Shown here: positions 1-6,605 of the stretch, one piece after another
How the letters are laid out: each line of letters begins with the position of its first letter
Position numbering within the stretch: the stretch's first letter is position 1
DNA from: QHCA01 sp038237645
Lineage (GTDB): Bacteria > Actinomycetota > Actinomycetes > Mycobacteriales > QHCA01
Reading direction: 5' to 3'
NCBI GenBank assembly: GCA_038237645.1
Contig: JBBRYN010000075.1
Coordinates: 1-15,191, forward strand
DNA: 15,191 bases
Position numbers and translations under genes: made by a program
Notes under the pieces: model-generated
What the model saw: the letters and a program-made list of their open reading frames with translations, nothing else
The model's database searches: none
What the model was told of the DNA's origin: nothing

Positions 1-158
1 CTCCAAAGAGGCTCTTGACACCCCGCTCAGCCCGCCAGATCTCTCCAACGAACCGGGGCCTGCTACCGGGCGCTCCGATGCCTACCCGGACAGGACTCAC
101 ACCTGCTGGCCTGGGACAGCTTGCAGGACGCACCATGCCGTGAGCCTAGGGCCGCGGG

Positions 159-164
159 TAGAGT
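159..164 (+). promoter_or_regulatory. Putative -10 box of a leaderless deoC promoter
   Basis: TAGAGT fits the actinobacterial TANNNT -10 consensus and ends 7 nt before the GTG at 172. Transcription would therefore begin at or next to the start codon, giving a leaderless mRNA. No Shine-Dalgarno sequence precedes the GTG, which agrees with this. No convincing -35 lies at the usual distance (136-141 reads TGCCGT). A perfect TTGACA at 15-20 is too far away to pair with this box. The assignment is inferred from pattern and spacing only. Confidence 0.55.
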
Positions 165-171
165 GCACACC

Positions 172-1164
172 GTGAGCGCCCCTCCCGCGGTGCGGCCTCC
201 GGCGGCGGCTCGCGTCGACGGCGGGGCCGGCGCACTGGGCGACGTCGCGTCCTCCGAGTCCTCGCTGCGCCGATTCCTCTGCGGACTGCCCGGCGTCGAC
301 CAGGTCGGTGCCGAGGGGCGGGCGGCAGCGCTGTTCACCCGCAGCATCAAGAAGGGCGCCAAGGTGTGGGCGCTCGAACAGGCGATCCGGATGATCGACC
401 TCACGACGTTGGAGGGGCAGGACACCCCGGGCAAGGTGCGCGCGCTGTGCGCCAAGGCCCGCCGGCCCGATCCCGGCGACCCCACGACGCCGTCGGTGGC
501 GGCCGTCTGCGTCTATCCCGACCTGGTCGCCGTCTCGGTCGAGGCACTGCGCGGCTCAGGTGTGCACACGGCATCGGTGGCCACCGCGTTTCCCTCCGGC
601 CGGGCGGCGCTGGCTACCAAACTGGTCGACGTCGCGGAGGCGATCGCGGCCGGGGCCGACGAGATCGACATGGTGATCGACCGCGGCGCGTTCCTGTCCG
701 GCCGGCTGCTGGCGGTCTACGCCGAGATCGTCGCGGTCAAGCAGGCCTGCGGCGACGCCGCCCACCTCAAGGTCATCCTCGAGACCGGCGAGCTGTCCAC
801 TCTGGACAATGTACGGCGGGCATCGTGGCTGGCCCTGCTGGCCGGTGCCGACTTCATCAAGACCTCCACCGGCAAGGTGTCGCCGGCCGCCACGCCGCCG
901 GTGGCCCTGGTGATGCTGCAGGCGGTGCGCGACTTCGCGGCCACGACCGGCGACGTACGCGGGGTGAAGCTGGCCGGCGGCATCCGCTCGGCCAAGGATG
1001 CGGTGCGCTATCTCGTCCTCGTCAACGAGGTCGCCGGCGAGCAGTGGCTGACCCCCGACAGGTTCCGCCTCGGCGCCTCCAGCCTGCTCAACGACCTGCT
1101 CATGCAGCGCGCGACCCAGCGCACCGGTGCCTACTCCGGTCCCGACTACTTCACGCTGGACTGA
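172..1164 (+). CDS. deoC: Deoxyribose-phosphate aldolase (DERA)
   Basis: Class I aldolase that cleaves 2-deoxyribose-5-phosphate to glyceraldehyde-3-phosphate and acetaldehyde in the cytosol, the last committed step of deoxynucleoside breakdown. With the GTG at 172 the protein is 330 aa, the length of the longer DERA-like group rather than the roughly 260-aa E. coli type. Visible motifs are IDLTTLEGQDTP near residues 75-86, GADEIDMVID with the proton-relay Asp at about 166, FIKTSTGK with the Schiff-base Lys at about 230, and GVKLAGGIR with the second active-site Lys at about 266. These spacings match Asp102/Lys167/Lys201 of E. coli DeoC. The frame is open back to a TTG at 121, but the GTG at 172 is preferred because of the leaderless -10 box. 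The first 35 or so residues are Ala/Pro-rich and poorly conserved in appearance. It is first in a tight plus-strand operon with two aldehyde dehydrogenase genes that could remove its acetaldehyde product. Confidence 0.95.
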   Translation: MSAPPAVRPPAAARVDGGAGALGDVASSESSLRRFLCGLPGVDQVGAEGRAAALFTRSIKKGAKVWALEQAIRMIDLTTLEGQDTPGKVRALCAKARRPDPGDPTTPSVAAVCVYPDLVAVSVEALRGSGVHTASVATAFPSGRAALATKLVDVAEAIAAGADEIDMVIDRGAFLSGRLLAVYAEIVAVKQACGDAAHLKVILETGELSTLDNVRRASWLALLAGADFIKTSTGKVSPAATPPVALVMLQAVRDFAATTGDVRGVKLAGGIRSAKDAVRYLVLVNEVAGEQWLTPDRFRLGASSLLNDLLMQRATQRTGAYSGPDYFTLD

Positions 1165-1167
1165 GGG

Positions 1168-2601
1168 ATGAGCACCTGGGACTACGCCCCTGCACCTGAG
1201 TCACGCTCCGTCGCGCGGCTGCGGACCTCGTACGGGATGTTCGTCGGCGGCGAGTTCGGCGACAGCCAGAGCGGGTCGTTCAAGACCGTCAATCCGGCGA
1301 CCGAGGAGGTGCTGGCCGAGGTCGCCGAGGCCGGCCCGGCCGACGTGGACCGCGCGGTCGCCGTGGCCGGCAGGGCACAGCAGCGGGTCTGGGGGCCGAT
1401 GCCGCCGGCCGAGCGGGGCAAGTACCTGTTCCGGATCGCCCGTATGGTCCAGGAGCGAGCCCGCGAACTCGCCGTGCTCGAGTCGCTCGACAACGGCAAG
1501 CCGATCCGCGAATCCCGCGACGTCGACATCCCGCTCGTCGCGGCGCACTTCTTCTACTACGCCGGGTGGGCCGACAAGCTCGCCTACGCCGGCGTCGGCC
1601 CCGACCCGCGGCCGCTGGGGGTGGCCGGTCAGGTCATCCCGTGGAACTTCCCGCTGCTGATGGCCGCGTGGAAGCTGGCACCGGCCCTGGCAACCGGCAA
1701 CACCTGCGTCCTCAAGCCCGCCGAGACGACGCCGTTGACGGCGCTCGTGCTGGCCGAGATCTGCCAGCAGGCCGGCCTGCCCGCCGGGGTGGTCAACGTG
1801 CTGCCCGGCGCCGGCGACACCGGCCGCGCCGTCGTGACTCACCCCGGAGTCCACAAGGTGGCCTTCACCGGCTCGACCGAGGTGGGCAAGGAGATCGCCC
1901 GGGCGTTGGCCGGCACCGGCAAGAAGCTGACCCTGGAGCTCGGCGGCAAGGCCGCCAACATCGTCTTCGACGACGCCCCGGTCGACCAGGCGGTCGAGGG
2001 GATCGTCAACGGCATCTTCTTCAACCAGGGCCACGTCTGCTGCGCCGGCTCGCGGTTGCTGGTGCAGGAGTCGATCGCGGAGGAATTGCTCGACAAGCTC
2101 AAACTGCGGCTGGCCACGCTGCGCCTGGGTGATCCGCTCGACAAGAACACCGACATCGGCGCGATCAACTCCGCTGCCCAGCTGGCCAAGATCCGGGAGC
2201 TGTCCGACGTCGGTGATGCCGAGGGGGCGCAGCGCTGGTCGCCGCCCTGCGAGCTGCCCGAGCACGGATACTGGTTTCCCCCGACGCTGTTCACCGGCGT
2301 TTCGCAGGCGCACCGGATCGCCCGCGAGGAGATCTTCGGCCCGGTGTTGTCGGTGCTCACCTTCCGTACCCCTGACGAGGCGGTCGCGAAGGCCAACAAC
2401 ACGCCGTACGGCCTGTCCGCCGGAGTGTGGACCGACAAGGGGTCGCGGATCCTGTGGATGGCGCAGCGACTGCGGGCCGGCGTGGTGTGGGCCAACACCT
2501 TCAACCGGTTCGACCCGGCCAGCCCGTTCGGCGGGTTCAAGGAGTCCGGCTTCGGCCGGGAGGGTGGCCGGCAGGGCTTGGAGGCGTATCTGGATGTCTG
2601 A
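1168..2601 (+). CDS. NAD(P)-dependent aldehyde dehydrogenase, catalytic partner
   Basis: Oxidises an aldehyde to the acid with NAD(P)+; next to deoC the likely substrate is acetaldehyde (inference). The 477-aa protein has the full active-site set: IPWNFP with Asn160, VLKPAE with cofactor-binding Lys183, FTGSTEVG at 233-240, LELGGK with general-base Glu257, GHVCCAGSR with nucleophile Cys291, EEIFGP at 387-392, and GGFKESGFGREGG at 455-467. It ends in LEAYLDV at 471-477, about where classical ALDHs continue into a KTVW-type C-terminal strand, so the normal tail is missing. The ATG at 1168 lies 3 nt after the deoC stop; a GAGGG run touches it, so translation is probably coupled. Its 3' end overlaps the next gene, a non-catalytic ALDH-like protein that carries the missing tail. 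Together they resemble a split ALDH16. An alternative is a generic acetaldehyde/betaine-type ALDH unrelated to its neighbour. Confidence 0.93.
   Translation: MSTWDYAPAPESRSVARLRTSYGMFVGGEFGDSQSGSFKTVNPATEEVLAEVAEAGPADVDRAVAVAGRAQQRVWGPMPPAERGKYLFRIARMVQERARELAVLESLDNGKPIRESRDVDIPLVAAHFFYYAGWADKLAYAGVGPDPRPLGVAGQVIPWNFPLLMAAWKLAPALATGNTCVLKPAETTPLTALVLAEICQQAGLPAGVVNVLPGAGDTGRAVVTHPGVHKVAFTGSTEVGKEIARALAGTGKKLTLELGGKAANIVFDDAPVDQAVEGIVNGIFFNQGHVCCAGSRLLVQESIAEELLDKLKLRLATLRLGDPLDKNTDIGAINSAAQLAKIRELSDVGDAEGAQRWSPPCELPEHGYWFPPTLFTGVSQAHRIAREEIFGPVLSVLTFRTPDEAVAKANNTPYGLSAGVWTDKGSRILWMAQRLRAGVVWANTFNRFDPASPFGGFKESGFGREGGRQGLEAYLDV
2580..2584 (+). promoter_or_regulatory. Strong Shine-Dalgarno deciding the start of the second ALDH-like gene
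   Basis: GGAGG sits 9 nt upstream of the ATG at 2594, inside the last codons of the upstream aldehyde dehydrogenase. The frame of the downstream gene is open far upstream (from about 2129), so this site is what fixes the start. It also argues that the two ALDH reading frames are genuinely separate genes rather than one gene broken by a sequencing error. Confidence 0.75.
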
Positions 2602-3469
2602 GCGCCTCGACATACACAAGACCTACAAGCTCTACATCGGCGGGAGATTCCCCCGCTCGGAGTCCGGCCGGTCCTATGCCGTCACCGACGCCGAGGGCCG
2701 CTTCCTGGCCAACGCGGCACAGGCATCCCGCAAGGACGCCCGCGACGCCGTTGTAGCGGCTCGCGCCGCCTTTCCGAAGTGGACAGCTGCGGCGGCCTAC
2801 AACCGGGGACAGATCCTCTACCGGGTCGCCGAGCTGCTCGAAGGCCGGCGGTCACAGTTCGCCGCGGAGGTGGCCGCCGGCGAAGGGCTCCCGGCCGAGC
2901 GGGCCGACGAGCAGGTGGCGCGCAGCATCGACCGGTGGGTCTGGTACGCCGGTTGGGCCGACAAGATCGCCCAGGTCCTCGGCAGCGCCAATGCCGTCGC
3001 CGGGCCGTACTTCAACTTCTCGGTGCCCGAGCCGACCGGCGTGGTCGCCGTACTCGCCCCGCAGCGCTCGTCGCTGCTCGGCCTGGTGAGCGTGGTGGCG
3101 CCGGTCATCGTCGGCGGCTCGACGGCAGTCGTCGTTGCCGCCGAGGATCGGCCGCTGCCCGCGGTGACCCTGGCCGAGGTGCTGGCCACCAGCGACCTGC
3201 CGGCCGGCGTGGTCAACATCCTGACCGGGTCGGCCGCCGAGCTCGGCCCCTGGCTGGCCGCGCACATGGACGTCAACGCGATCGACCTCGGCGGGGTGGA
3301 GGCCGGCAGCGACATGCACACCGATCTCGAACGCCGGGCGGCCGACAACGTCAAGCGGGTCGTCCGGGCACCGCTGGGCGACGAGCCGGACTGGGCAGCC
3401 GAGCCGGGACTGCGCCGGATGTCGGCCTACCTGGAGACCAAGACCGTGTGGCATCCGATGGGAGTCTGA
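2594..3469 (+). CDS. Non-catalytic, shortened aldehyde dehydrogenase-like protein
   Basis: A 291-aa protein with an ALDH amino-terminal half. Its N-terminus (YKLYIGGRF at 11-19), YAGWADK at 118-124, EPTGVVAVLAP at 146-156 and LPAGVVNILTG at 202-212 align with the neighbouring full-length enzyme. The key cofactor residues are lost: PWNFP is replaced by PQRSS (156-160), the Lys of VLKPAE corresponds to Val181, and the FTGSTEVG loop reads IDLGGVEAG. The catalytic domain with its Glu and Cys is absent. After a short Arg/Asp-rich linker the protein ends in YLETKTVWHPMGV, the usual ALDH C-terminal strand, which the upstream enzyme lacks. The start ATG at 2594 overlaps the upstream stop by 8 nt (ATGTCTGA) and has a GGAGG 9 nt before it. 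It is probably a structural or regulatory subunit of the upstream enzyme, like the second domain of ALDH16 (inference). It could instead be a decaying gene, but the intact frame and overlap argue against that. Confidence 0.85.
   Translation: MSERLDIHKTYKLYIGGRFPRSESGRSYAVTDAEGRFLANAAQASRKDARDAVVAARAAFPKWTAAAAYNRGQILYRVAELLEGRRSQFAAEVAAGEGLPAERADEQVARSIDRWVWYAGWADKIAQVLGSANAVAGPYFNFSVPEPTGVVAVLAPQRSSLLGLVSVVAPVIVGGSTAVVVAAEDRPLPAVTLAEVLATSDLPAGVVNILTGSAAELGPWLAAHMDVNAIDLGGVEAGSDMHTDLERRAADNVKRVVRAPLGDEPDWAAEPGLRRMSAYLETKTVWHPMGV
3460..3464 (+). promoter_or_regulatory. Shine-Dalgarno supporting a TTG start at 3472
   Basis: GGGAG lies 7 nt before the TTG at 3472, within the last codons of the preceding ALDH-like gene. 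No in-frame ATG or GTG is available between the previous stop (3467-3469) and the conserved-looking start of the protein, so this site supports the unusual TTG initiation codon. Confidence 0.6.
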
Positions 3470-3471
3470 CC

Positions 3472-4041
3472 TTGACCTCGCCAACTCTGCTGCTGGGCGT
3501 CGACGTCGAGCCGGTGCAGCTGTACCTGCCCAACGACGCCGGCTTCACCCTGCGGCACTACCGTGAGGGCGAGGACGGACCCGAGCCGGTGTTCCTGGGC
3601 CACGACAAGGTGGTCTACGCCTTCCACACGACCGAAGGCATGGTCACCTTCCTGCACGGCGACCAGCCGCACGACCTGGCCGACCTGCCCGACTGGGCGG
3701 AGGTCACCGCAGCGCCGGAGCTCGACGTCACGCCGGACGAAATGGGCATCTACCACCTCGACATGGTCGTCGAGATGCTGCGGGCCGGGCCGGACTCCTG
3801 GGACTACGAGTTGCTCGTGCTCGCCGGCGAGGCCGCACGGGACGTGGCGAAGTACGCGGAGCTGACCGAGGTGCTGACCGCCCTGGCTCCCGGCACCCCG
3901 CTGGACGCGCTGGACGACGACCTGCGCGACGGCGGTTTCCTGGCCCGCCGGCGGCTCAGGAAGCGCGGCGGCGACGGCCTGGCGATCGGCTGGCGCAGCG
4001 TGATCGGCCGGCTCACCCCGGCCGTCGAGTTCCGCGACTGA
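3472..4041 (+). CDS. Conserved-looking hypothetical protein, fourth gene of the deoC operon
   Basis: I do not recognise this 189-aa protein. It starts with TTG 2 nt after the stop of the ALDH-like gene, with a GGGAG ribosome-binding site, so it is almost certainly co-transcribed and translationally coupled. It has no signal peptide or membrane segment and is probably cytosolic. The N-terminal half is acidic and mixed (MTSPTLLLGVDVEPVQLYLP, later VVYAFHTTEGMVTFLHG). The middle is rich in Asp and Glu. Near the C-terminus is a basic patch, ARRRLRKRGGDG at about 154-165, followed by GWRSVIGRLTPAVEFRD. Codon use is like that of its neighbours. Its position suggests a role connected with deoxyribose or aldehyde metabolism, but no function can be assigned from sequence alone. 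Confidence 0.8.
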   Translation: MTSPTLLLGVDVEPVQLYLPNDAGFTLRHYREGEDGPEPVFLGHDKVVYAFHTTEGMVTFLHGDQPHDLADLPDWAEVTAAPELDVTPDEMGIYHLDMVVEMLRAGPDSWDYELLVLAGEAARDVAKYAELTEVLTALAPGTPLDALDDDLRDGGFLARRRLRKRGGDGLAIGWRSVIGRLTPAVEFRD

Positions 4042-4183
4042 CCCGGGGCACCGCTGCCTGGCGGCCTGACCGCGCCGTCGTTCGCCGGCTGGTCGCCGAG
4101 CCGTCGCCCGCTTGTGGCCCTCTCGTGGCCCGGCCGCCCACCTCATCTGCTGCGGTGACAACCACACCACGAAGGGATGTCCC
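4042..4183 (+). other. Intergenic gap before glpQ
   Basis: This 142-nt gap separates the deoC operon from glpQ. It is GC-rich with no clear -10/-35 pair. There is a weak hairpin, CCGC-TGCCTG-GCGG, just after the 4041 stop, without a T-run. A strong ribosome-binding site, GAAGGGA at 4171-4177, lies 6 nt before the glpQ ATG. The gap is large enough for a glpQ promoter, but I cannot point to one. Confidence 0.5.
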
Positions 4184-5392
4184 ATGCCGCGAGCGCTCGC
4201 CCGACGCATGCAAGCCCGGCCGGTCACGATCCTGCTGACGGTGCTGGCTACGCTGTCGGTGATTCTCGGCGCGACCACCGGCGCACGCCTGGTCGGCTCC
4301 TCGCCCACGGTGACCGCGGCCACCCCCGGTGGCCATGCCGCCGCACCACTGATCTTCGGTCATCGCGGGGCACCGGGCTACCGGCCCGAGCACACGCTGG
4401 CCGGCTACGACCTGGCCGTACGGATGGGCGCCGACGTGATCGAGCCGGACCTGGTGTCCACAAAGGATCACGTCCTGGTCGCCCGGCACGAGAACGACAT
4501 CACGTCGACGACCGATGTCGCCGATCATCCTGAGTTCGCCGCCCGCCGCACGACGAAGACCATCGACGGCGAGTCGCACACCGGATGGTTCAGCGAGGAC
4601 TTCACCTTCGCCGAGCTCAGGACGCTGCGGGCCGTGGAGCGGCTGCCCGGCGTCCGTCAGGAAAACACCATCTTCAACGGGCGCTACCTCATCCCCACCC
4701 TGCAGGAGGTCATCGCCCTGGCCAAGCGGGAGAGCCGGGTGCACCGGCGGCACATCGGCATTGCCCCGGAGACCAAGCACCCCACGTATTTCGACTCGCT
4801 CGGGCTGTCGCTCGAAGAGCCGTTGGTACGCACGCTGCGAGCCAACGGCCTCGACAGCCGGGCCAGCGGGGTCTACGTCCAGAGCTTCGAAGAGGCCAAC
4901 CTGCGCGAGCTGGGCAGCCACTTCCGGCTGCACGTACACCTGCTACAGCTCACCCTCGCCGACCCGACGGCTCGACCGTACGACCACGTCGTCAGCGGCG
5001 ACCCGCAGACCTACGGGGACATGACGACACCGGCCGGGCTGAAGGAGATCAGCACGTACGCCGACGTACTCGGGCCGGACAAGACGCAGATCTTCCCGCG
5101 GGACGCGACCGGCAACACCGGGCAACCCACCCCGCTCGTGGCCGACGCGCACACGGCCGGCCTGGCGGTCGTGACCTACACCGTGCGGGCGGAAAACCAG
5201 TTCCTGCCGTTGCGGTATCGCTCGGGGTCTGACCCGGTGGCCTTCGGCAACGTATTCGCCGAGGCGAATGACCTCTTCACCGCCGGCGTCGACGGGATCT
5301 TCACCGATCAGGCCGATCTCGGCTACGCCGCCCGGGAGGATTTCCTCGGCTACCACTACTCGGTCGCCCACCCGCAGGCCCACGCCGCCTGA
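4184..5392 (+). CDS. glpQ: Secreted glycerophosphodiester phosphodiesterase
   Basis: Hydrolyses glycerophosphodiesters from deacylated phospholipids (or teichoic-acid-like polymers) to glycerol-3-phosphate and an alcohol, probably outside the cytoplasmic membrane. The 402-aa protein begins with a basic region and hydrophobic core (VTILLTVLATLSVILGA, residues 14-30), a Sec-type signal peptide or uncleaved anchor. The GDPD motifs follow: FGHRGAPGYRPEHT with His60 and Arg61, IEPDLVSTKD with Glu87 and Asp89 as metal ligands, and VARHE with catalytic His102. A second metal-site Glu is in GIAPETK, and the C-terminal GVDGIFTDQAD is the usual last barrel strand. The spacing and inserts match the longer periplasmic GlpQ type, not the short cytosolic UgpQ type. 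The ATG at 4184 is chosen because of GAAGGGA 6 nt upstream; an upstream in-frame ATG at 4112 would place extra polar residues before the signal. It appears monocistronic, flanked by a 142-nt gap and a convergent add gene. Phosphate control is common in this family, but no Pho box was identified. Confidence 0.92.
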   Translation: MPRALARRMQARPVTILLTVLATLSVILGATTGARLVGSSPTVTAATPGGHAAAPLIFGHRGAPGYRPEHTLAGYDLAVRMGADVIEPDLVSTKDHVLVARHENDITSTTDVADHPEFAARRTTKTIDGESHTGWFSEDFTFAELRTLRAVERLPGVRQENTIFNGRYLIPTLQEVIALAKRESRVHRRHIGIAPETKHPTYFDSLGLSLEEPLVRTLRANGLDSRASGVYVQSFEEANLRELGSHFRLHVHLLQLTLADPTARPYDHVVSGDPQTYGDMTTPAGLKEISTYADVLGPDKTQIFPRDATGNTGQPTPLVADAHTAGLAVVTYTVRAENQFLPLRYRSGSDPVAFGNVFAEANDLFTAGVDGIFTDQADLGYAAREDFLGYHYSVAHPQAHAA

Positions 5393-5441
5393 TCCTGCGC
5401 CGCCCCACAGCCACCGCCGCACCACCCACCTCAGGCATCCG

Positions 5442-5520
5442 CCTCGCCACGGTGATCATGCAGGTTTGCCGGCCGAGACGCCGACCAGGCCCACCCGATG
5501 TGCATGATCACGTTGCGAGG
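5442..5520. repeat. Imperfect inverted-repeat element between convergent genes
   Basis: The 11-bp arms GTGATCATGCA (5452-5462) and TGCATGATCAC (5501-5511) are perfect reverse complements. Outside them, CCTCGC (5442-5447) pairs with GCGAGG (5515-5520) across a small 4-by-3 mismatch loop. The arms enclose 38 nt that are GC-rich and contain GGCC repeats. The element fills much of the 136-nt gap between the ends of glpQ and add. There is no T-run, so it is not a classical intrinsic terminator, though it could end transcription from both sides. It may be a dispersed intergenic palindrome. Confidence 0.7.
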
Positions 5521-5528
5521 GTGGACCG

Positions 5529-6593
5529 TCAGCCGACGACGAGACCGGCGTAGCCGGGCTTGATCACGTCGTTGATGAGCGACAGCCGCTGGTCGAAGGG
5601 CAGGAAGGCGGACTTCATCGCGTTGATCGTGAACCACTGGAGGTCGGCCCAACCGTAGTCGAACGCCTCGACCAACTGGACCATCTCGTTGGTCATCGAG
5701 GTGCCACTCATCAGCCGGTTGTCGGTATTGACCGTCACCCGGAAGAACAGCTGTCGCAACAATCCGATCGGGTGCTCCGCGATCGACGGGGCAGCGCCGG
5801 TCTGCACGTTGGACGACGGGCACATCTCCAGCGGGATGCGCTTGTCGCGGACGTAGGCCGCGAGCGCGCCGAGCTCCACCGTCCCGTCGTCCTTTACGGT
5901 GATGTCGTCGACGATGCGCACACCGTGGCCGAGCCGGTCGGCGCCGCACCACTGCAGCGCCTCCCAGATCGAGGGCAGGCCGAATGCCTCCCCGGCGTGG
6001 ATGGTGAAGTGGCCGTTGGCCCGCTGCATGTACTGGAAGGCGTCGAGGTGCCGGGTGGGCGGGTAGCCTGCCTCGGCGCCGGCGATGTCGAAGCCGACCA
6101 CACCCCGGTCGCGATATTCCACCGCCAGCTCGGCGATCTCCAGCGACCGGGCGGCGTGCCGCATCGCGGTCAGCAGCAGGCCGACCCGGATGCCCCGGCC
6201 GGCCGAGCCCTCGGCGAAGCCGGCCAGCACCGCCTCGACAGCCTGATGCAGCGTCAGCCCCCGCTCCACGTGCAGTTCCGGTGCGAAGCGCACCTCCGCG
6301 TAGACGATCCCGTCGTCGGCCAGGTCCTGGGCGCATTCGGCGGCCACCCGGGTGAGGGCCGCGGTGCTCTGCAAGACGCCCACCGTGTGCCGGAAGGTCT
6401 CGAGGTAGCGCTCCAGCGACCCGGAGTCGGCCGACTCGGTGAACCACCGGGTCAGGTCGGCGACCTCCTCGGTGGGCAGGTCGGGGTAGCCCTCCTGCCG
6501 GGCCAGGTCGATGACGGTGGCGGGGCGCAGACCGCCGTCGAGGTGGTCGTGCAGCAGCACCTTGGGCGCCCGGCGGATGTCGTCGGCTCTCAT
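5529..6593 (-). CDS. add: Adenosine deaminase
   Basis: Zinc enzyme converting (deoxy)adenosine to (deoxy)inosine in the cytosol. The 354-aa protein has the complete metal and catalytic set: HDHLDGGLRP with His15 and His17, TIHAGE with His199 and catalytic Glu202, LGHGVRI with His223, and VNTDNRLMSGT with Asp291. It also has the CPSSNVQTG substrate loop at 258-266. NTDN in place of the common DDP-type motif still keeps the Asp. Its length is normal for the family. It is the last gene of the minus-strand nucleoside operon, 9 nt after the cupin stop. No good Shine-Dalgarno precedes the ATG, but a TAGGTT box ends 6 nt before it, so it may also be made from its own leaderless transcript. It meets glpQ tail to tail. 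Confidence 0.96.
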   Translation of the reverse strand: MRADDIRRAPKVLLHDHLDGGLRPATVIDLARQEGYPDLPTEEVADLTRWFTESADSGSLERYLETFRHTVGVLQSTAALTRVAAECAQDLADDGIVYAEVRFAPELHVERGLTLHQAVEAVLAGFAEGSAGRGIRVGLLLTAMRHAARSLEIAELAVEYRDRGVVGFDIAGAEAGYPPTRHLDAFQYMQRANGHFTIHAGEAFGLPSIWEALQWCGADRLGHGVRIVDDITVKDDGTVELGALAAYVRDKRIPLEMCPSSNVQTGAAPSIAEHPIGLLRQLFFRVTVNTDNRLMSGTSMTNEMVQLVEAFDYGWADLQWFTINAMKSAFLPFDQRLSLINDVIKPGYAGLVVG

Positions 6594-6599
6594 CCGGCC

Positions 6600-6605
6600 A
6601 ACCTA
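6600..6605 (-). promoter_or_regulatory. Possible internal leaderless promoter (-10) for add
   Basis: On the minus strand TAGGTT fits TANNNT, and its first three bases are the cupin gene's TAG stop codon. It ends 6 nt before the add ATG, close to the 7-nt spacing seen at deoC and the carboxypeptidase. Add lacks a clear ribosome-binding site. The box could be coincidental, because operon read-through would also express add. Confidence 0.35.

Noticed and set aside
15..20. Perfect TTGACA as -35 of the deoC promoter
   Set aside because: It lies over 130 nt from the TAGAGT box and has no -10 at 16-18 nt downstream (38-43 reads GATCTC); likely chance or belonging to something outside the window.
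1201..2619. Long antisense open frame (472 aa) opposite the aldehyde dehydrogenase
   Set aside because: Rich in Arg/Gly/Val with no family motif, and it mirrors a clearly coding gene; typical shadow in high-GC DNA.
2594..3469. Pseudogene call for the shortened ALDH-like gene
   Set aside because: The frame is intact, has a strong Shine-Dalgarno, overlaps its neighbour and keeps a proper ALDH C-terminus after the missing catalytic part, which is unlike random decay.
5452..5511. Classical intrinsic terminator between glpQ and add
   Set aside because: The arms are separated by 38 nt and there is no T-run on either strand, so it is listed as a repeat element instead.
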